Shown piece by piece: positions 7,502-9,819 of a stretch of 9,819 nucleotides of DNA. Position 1 is the first letter of the stretch. Each line of letters opens with the position of its first letter. The stretch lies in the NCBI GenBank assembly GCA_944350065.1, contig CALVOD010000044.1, positions 1 to 9,819 of the forward strand. Reading direction: 5' to 3'. The stretch is from an uncultured Clostridia bacterium (GTDB lineage Bacteria > Bacillota > Clostridia > Christensenellales > DTU072). The position numbers and the translations under genes are program-made. The notes beneath the pieces are model-generated. The model searched no databases, was not told the DNA's origin, and saw nothing but the letters and a program-made list of their open reading frames with translations.

Positions 7502-7787
7502 CGCGGAAATCAACAGGGAAAAATTACTCGAAAGCGTTTACCGCAGGGCGGAAGGCTATACGGTAGAGGAAAAACTCACCGAGTACGTTATAGACGAGGA
7601 GGGGAACAGGCGGGCAGTCAAAGAGAAAACGCAGAACAAACATTATCCGCCCGACGTAGCCGCGGCGAAAGCCTATATCGAACTTTTGGAACCCGAAGGC
7701 GAATTCGCGCGTATGACCGACGAGGAGCTCGAGCGGGAGAAAAAGCGTTTGCTCGGCGAACTCGCTTCGGGAGATCAGTCTTCGTAG
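7494..7787 (+). CDS. Small terminase-like protein (C-terminal half only)
   Basis: The GTG start is chosen from the strong ribosome binding site at 7478-7485; it overlaps the preceding gene by eight bases. The 97-residue product contains RRAEGYTVEEK near residue 20, then a hairpin with DEEGNRR, then a KEKTQNKHYPPDVAAAK segment. From my knowledge of the family this resembles the C-terminal part of phage small terminases, where A-x-GY and a KHVPPDTTAA-type segment are typical. The acidic MTDEELEREKKRL helix near the end also fits. The usual N-terminal helix-turn-helix that recognises phage DNA is absent, so the protein is either a reduced form or works with the HTH protein just upstream. Expected role: packaging initiation with the large terminase encoded about 1.1 kb downstream. 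Its 3' end overlaps the convergent gene by 13 bases. Confidence 0.6.
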   Translation: MSNAEINREKLLESVYRRAEGYTVEEKLTEYVIDEEGNRRAVKEKTQNKHYPPDVAAAKAYIELLEPEGEFARMTDEELEREKKRLLGELASGDQSS

Positions 7788-8488
7788 TATTTGTCGCGTT
7801 TGCCCGCTTTCGGACGAAACAAAAGTATTATTATCGCCACCGCAGGTATCGCGAGTCCTACAATGATTATTATCTGTAACTCGCGGCTCTCGAGAGCCGT
7901 GAGAACGCCGCCTTCGTCTTCCGTTGCGGGCGGCGCGGCGGTTTCGGCGTCTTCGGGCTCGGGCTCCGGCACGAAATCAGGTATGCTCAATTCCGGCATG
8001 CCCGTGCGCTCGGCGCGCACGTAGCCGTAGAACTGTTCGTATTTGACGTAATACCACATTCCGGCGGTAGTGGGGTAAGCGCCGATGAAGGTGAGCGTGG
8101 CGGAGACCGGGACTTCCACGGAGTTAGACGCGCCTAGATCGGGCGCGGTCTTGAGGTTGATGGCGGTAAACTCGGAGAATTCTTCGGCGATCGTAAGATC
8201 GCGCATCGTACCCGTGGCTTGAGCGTGGTATCCGACGGTGGATACCTCGTTCTTATTTACCTTGCCGGAAACGCCGTTGAAGGTGACGTAATAATAGTTT
8301 TCGTCGAGATTGTTGATTCTTGCGTAATAGGTATTCGGTAACATAAAGAGTCTGACGCCGTCCGCGTCCGAGAGCCAGACGTCGCCGTCTACGACGATAT
8401 GCGGCGTACCCGCGGCTTCGGCTACGACCGGCAAAGGCGTTGTTACCGCTAAAATGGCTACTGCGACAGCCGCGACAAAATATTTCAT
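7775..8488 (-). CDS. Secreted SH3-like, tail-anchored membrane protein (likely moron)
   Basis: The start at 8488 is preferred over the longer in-frame start at 8722 because it gives a clean signal peptide (hydrophobic core about 3-17, cleavage around the AEA at 23-25) and follows a TATAAT box. The product has 237 residues. Two SH3-like beta units are visible: about 31-84 (LPNTYYARI, YYYVTF, GVSGKV) and about 107-160 (LKTAPDLGAS, WYYVKY, FYGYVRAE). A Pro/Glu/Ala-rich spacer (170-192), a transmembrane helix (205-224) and a short charged tail follow. Bacterial SH3-like domains often bind cell-wall peptides; no hydrolase domain is present, so it is not a typical endolysin. It lies between two phage-type genes on the opposite strand, has its own promoter, and its 3' end overlaps the small terminase gene. 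This arrangement suggests a phage-carried cargo gene that could alter the host envelope, for example by superinfection exclusion. That role is inference. Confidence 0.85.
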   Translation of the reverse strand: MKYFVAAVAVAILAVTTPLPVVAEAAGTPHIVVDGDVWLSDADGVRLFMLPNTYYARINNLDENYYYVTFNGVSGKVNKNEVSTVGYHAQATGTMRDLTIAEEFSEFTAINLKTAPDLGASNSVEVPVSATLTFIGAYPTTAGMWYYVKYEQFYGYVRAERTGMPELSIPDFVPEPEPEDAETAAPPATEDEGGVLTALESRELQIIIIVGLAIPAVAIIILLFRPKAGKRDKYYED

Positions 8489-8494
8489 AGAGGG

Positions 8495-8523
8495 ATTATA
8501 GACCGAAAGCCCGGTCGCTAAAA
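8495..8523 (-). promoter_or_regulatory. Promoter of the SH3-like gene, probably leaderless
   Basis: On the minus strand a perfect TATAAT (8500-8495) is followed by only six bases before the ATG at 8488. Transcription starting seven bases after the -10 would begin at the A of the ATG. No Shine-Dalgarno sequence is present (the spacer is CCCTCT). The best -35 at 17-base spacing is poor (TTTTAG); TTGTTT occurs at 20 bases. The spacer holds a short inverted repeat, GACCG-N6-CGGTC (8501-8516), which could be an operator. Confidence 0.5.
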
Positions 8524-8551
8524 CAAAAACTTTGTAAAAAAGGAACGAACT

Positions 8552-8893
8552 ATGTTGATTGAAGGTGACGTGCACGATATAGCGGCGCGCTTGAAAGAAA
8601 TAGACGAAACTTACGCGTTGCATTACGAGCCGCTGACGGCGAAATTCGAATTGCGCGGGAAGGATGACGAATTGCTTATCGTATTTCCTTACGAGCGGAT
8701 GGACGCGAGGATGGTGGAGCATGCGCGGAAAACGCGCAGAGAGCGTATAGCGCGCATCGTAGAGGAGATCGAGCGCGCCAACGCCGAAGCCGAGGCGCGC
8801 GCGGAGCGCGCGCAGAATAATGCCGTTGAGGACGTATTGAGGGAGGGGGCAGACAGATATTATGCTGAAAAGCGGAGACAGGGAGCTCCTTGA
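8552..8893 (+). CDS. Small charged phage-type protein between moron and large terminase
   Basis: The start ATG is preceded by AAAAAAGGA with about seven bases spacing. The product has 113 residues. Residues 1-50 look alpha/beta, starting MLIEGDVHDIAARLKEID, with an LIVFPYERMDAR segment at about 46-57. From residue 58 on it is a highly charged helix (ERIARIVEEIERANAEAEAR) likely to form a coiled coil. From memory, small proteins with this start and an LDAR-type segment occur in head or packaging regions of siphophages, but I cannot name a family or a function. Its end overlaps the large terminase start by 32 bases, so the two are coupled. No + strand promoter is evident in the 63 bases upstream, so it should depend on the transcript from 6920-6948, which must cross the SH3-like gene in antisense. 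Confidence 0.75.
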   Translation: MLIEGDVHDIAARLKEIDETYALHYEPLTAKFELRGKDDELLIVFPYERMDARMVEHARKTRRERIARIVEEIERANAEAEARAERAQNNAVEDVLREGADRYYAEKRRQGAP

Positions 8894-9819
8894 GCGGATA
8901 TTGAGGATAGAACGCGAGCTGAAGATCCGCGCGTGCGGAAAAAAACTCGAACGCTACAACAGCGGCGAGAAAGTGCATTTGAAGCAGCTCGCTTTTCATA
9001 AATGCGCTAAGCGCAACAGGTGGGTATTCGGCGGCAACCGCAGCGGGAAGACTGAGTGCGGCGCGGTGGAAGCAATATGGCTTGCGCGCGGAAATCATCC
9101 TTACCGCGCTAACCGTCAAAACGTAAACGGCTGGGTGGTGTCGGTCACGCAGGAAGTACAGCGCGAGGTAGCGCAGGCAAAAATACTCGGATACATAGCT
9201 CCCGAATGGATCGAGCGTATAACTATGCAATCGGGAAGCCGCGATTTCCCTAACGGCGGCATAATAGATACCATATATATACGCAACGTATTCGGAGGGA
9301 TATCTTCGGTCTCGTTCAAGACCGCTTCGCAGGGCAGAGAAAAGTTTCAGGGCGCCTCGCTCGATTTCGTATGGTTCGACGAGGAGCCGCCTAAGGATAT
9401 TTACGAGGAATGCAGGATGCGCGTCCTTGACAGGGTGGGCGAGATATTCGGAACGATGACGCCGCTCAAAGGGCTTACGTGGGTATACGACGAGATATAT
9501 CTCAACTCGCGCTCCGACCCCGAAGTGTGGTGGGAAAGTATGGAGTGGGAGGACAACCCCTTTCTCGACAAAGACGAAATCGACAGGCTGACGGCAAGCA
9601 TGTCTGAGGACAGTCTCGAGTCCCGCAAATACGGCAGGTTTCGCGCTAACGAAGGACTTGTGTATCCCGAATTCGACCAATCGGTACACGTAATAGACCC
9701 TTTCGAAGTCCCGAAGGAATGGCAGAGCGGGGTAAGCATAGACCCCGGTCTCAACAATCCGCTGTCCTGTCACTTCTATTGTCAGGATTACGACGGCGTG
9801 GTGTACGTTGTCGCCGAGC
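8862..9819 (+). CDS. terL: Phage terminase large subunit (3' end outside window)
   Basis: The ATG at 8862 overlaps the preceding gene by 32 bases. A GGGAGGGGG tract at 8841-8849 may serve as ribosome binding site, although the spacing (12) is long. The first 319 residues are present. Walker A is GGNRSGKT (57-64), Walker B is DFVWFDEEPP with the acidic pair at 173-174, and the coupling motif is GTMTP (197-201). The linker YPEFDQSVHVIDPF (268-281) leads to the RNase H-like nuclease, whose first catalytic Asp is probably D294 in SIDPGL. All motifs are intact, arguing for a functional ATPase; the rest of the nuclease lies beyond the window. The protein pumps DNA into phage procapsids and cuts concatemers, acting with the small terminase and portal. 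It fits the Terminase_6-like group. This is the strongest evidence that the right block is a phage or phage-derived module. Confidence 0.95.
   Translation, partial: MLKSGDRELLERILRIERELKIRACGKKLERYNSGEKVHLKQLAFHKCAKRNRWVFGGNRSGKTECGAVEAIWLARGNHPYRANRQNVNGWVVSVTQEVQREVAQAKILGYIAPEWIERITMQSGSRDFPNGGIIDTIYIRNVFGGISSVSFKTASQGREKFQGASLDFVWFDEEPPKDIYEECRMRVLDRVGEIFGTMTPLKGLTWVYDEIYLNSRSDPEVWWESMEWEDNPFLDKDEIDRLTASMSEDSLESRKYGRFRANEGLVYPEFDQSVHVIDPFEVPKEWQSGVSIDPGLNNPLSCHFYCQDYDGVVYVVAE

Noticed and set aside
8489..8722. Longer start for the SH3-like protein
   Set aside because: The 78 extra residues are antisense to the gene at 8552, basic and aromatic without a domain, and would place the signal peptide internally.
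8676..9773. A 365-codon open frame on the minus strand
   Set aside because: It is antisense to the large terminase, which shows all expected motifs; the product has no recognisable domain or start signal.

Overview
The window (9819 bases) looks like a chromosomal piece of a single-membrane Bacillota, probably Clostridia. The reasons are strong AGGAGG-type ribosome binding sites, a canonical sigma-A promoter, a Bacillus-type LexA box, surface proteins held by a C-terminal membrane helix with a basic cytoplasmic tail, and long MBG/YDG-type repeat proteins of a kind common in gut Clostridia. The taxonomic placement is inference. The sequence divides into two blocks at a strong terminator near 6767-6796.

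Left block (1-6796), a surface/membrane operon on the + strand. Four genes are packed with almost no space: the 3' part of a very large tandem beta-sandwich surface protein (nine MBG/YDG-like units plus a partial one), a second secreted, tail-anchored surface protein with a lysine-rich cytoplasmic end, and two six-helix membrane proteins of matching layout that look like a paralogous pair. The junctions are a 13-base overlap, TAA directly followed by ATG, and a TGATG overlap. The operon ends in a textbook intrinsic terminator. No enzyme domain was recognised in it, so its function is unknown. It is the best candidate here for an undescribed envelope system.

Right block (6893-9819), the start of a phage packaging module. 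A near-consensus promoter (TTGACT, 17 bases, TATACT) has an exact LexA (SOS) palindrome at about +5 and a separate 21-base inverted repeat just upstream of the -35. It drives a sigma-region-4-like regulator, a short protein resembling the C-terminal half of a small terminase, a small charged phage-type protein, and the large terminase (Walker A, Walker B, coupling motif and start of the nuclease domain visible), which runs off the window. The order regulator, small terminase, large terminase matches the RinA/ArpU position in temperate phages of Gram-positives.

Within this module, between the small terminase and the next phage gene, lies a gene on the opposite strand. It encodes a secreted, SH3-like, tail-anchored membrane protein with its own TATAAT box placed so that the transcript would be leaderless. 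It has the marks of a phage-carried cargo gene (moron). Direct LexA control of a packaging operon, the absence of an integrase or lysogeny module on the left side, and the cargo gene together suggest a prophage, a PBSX-like defective phage or a gene-transfer-agent-like element. The window is too short to decide between these.
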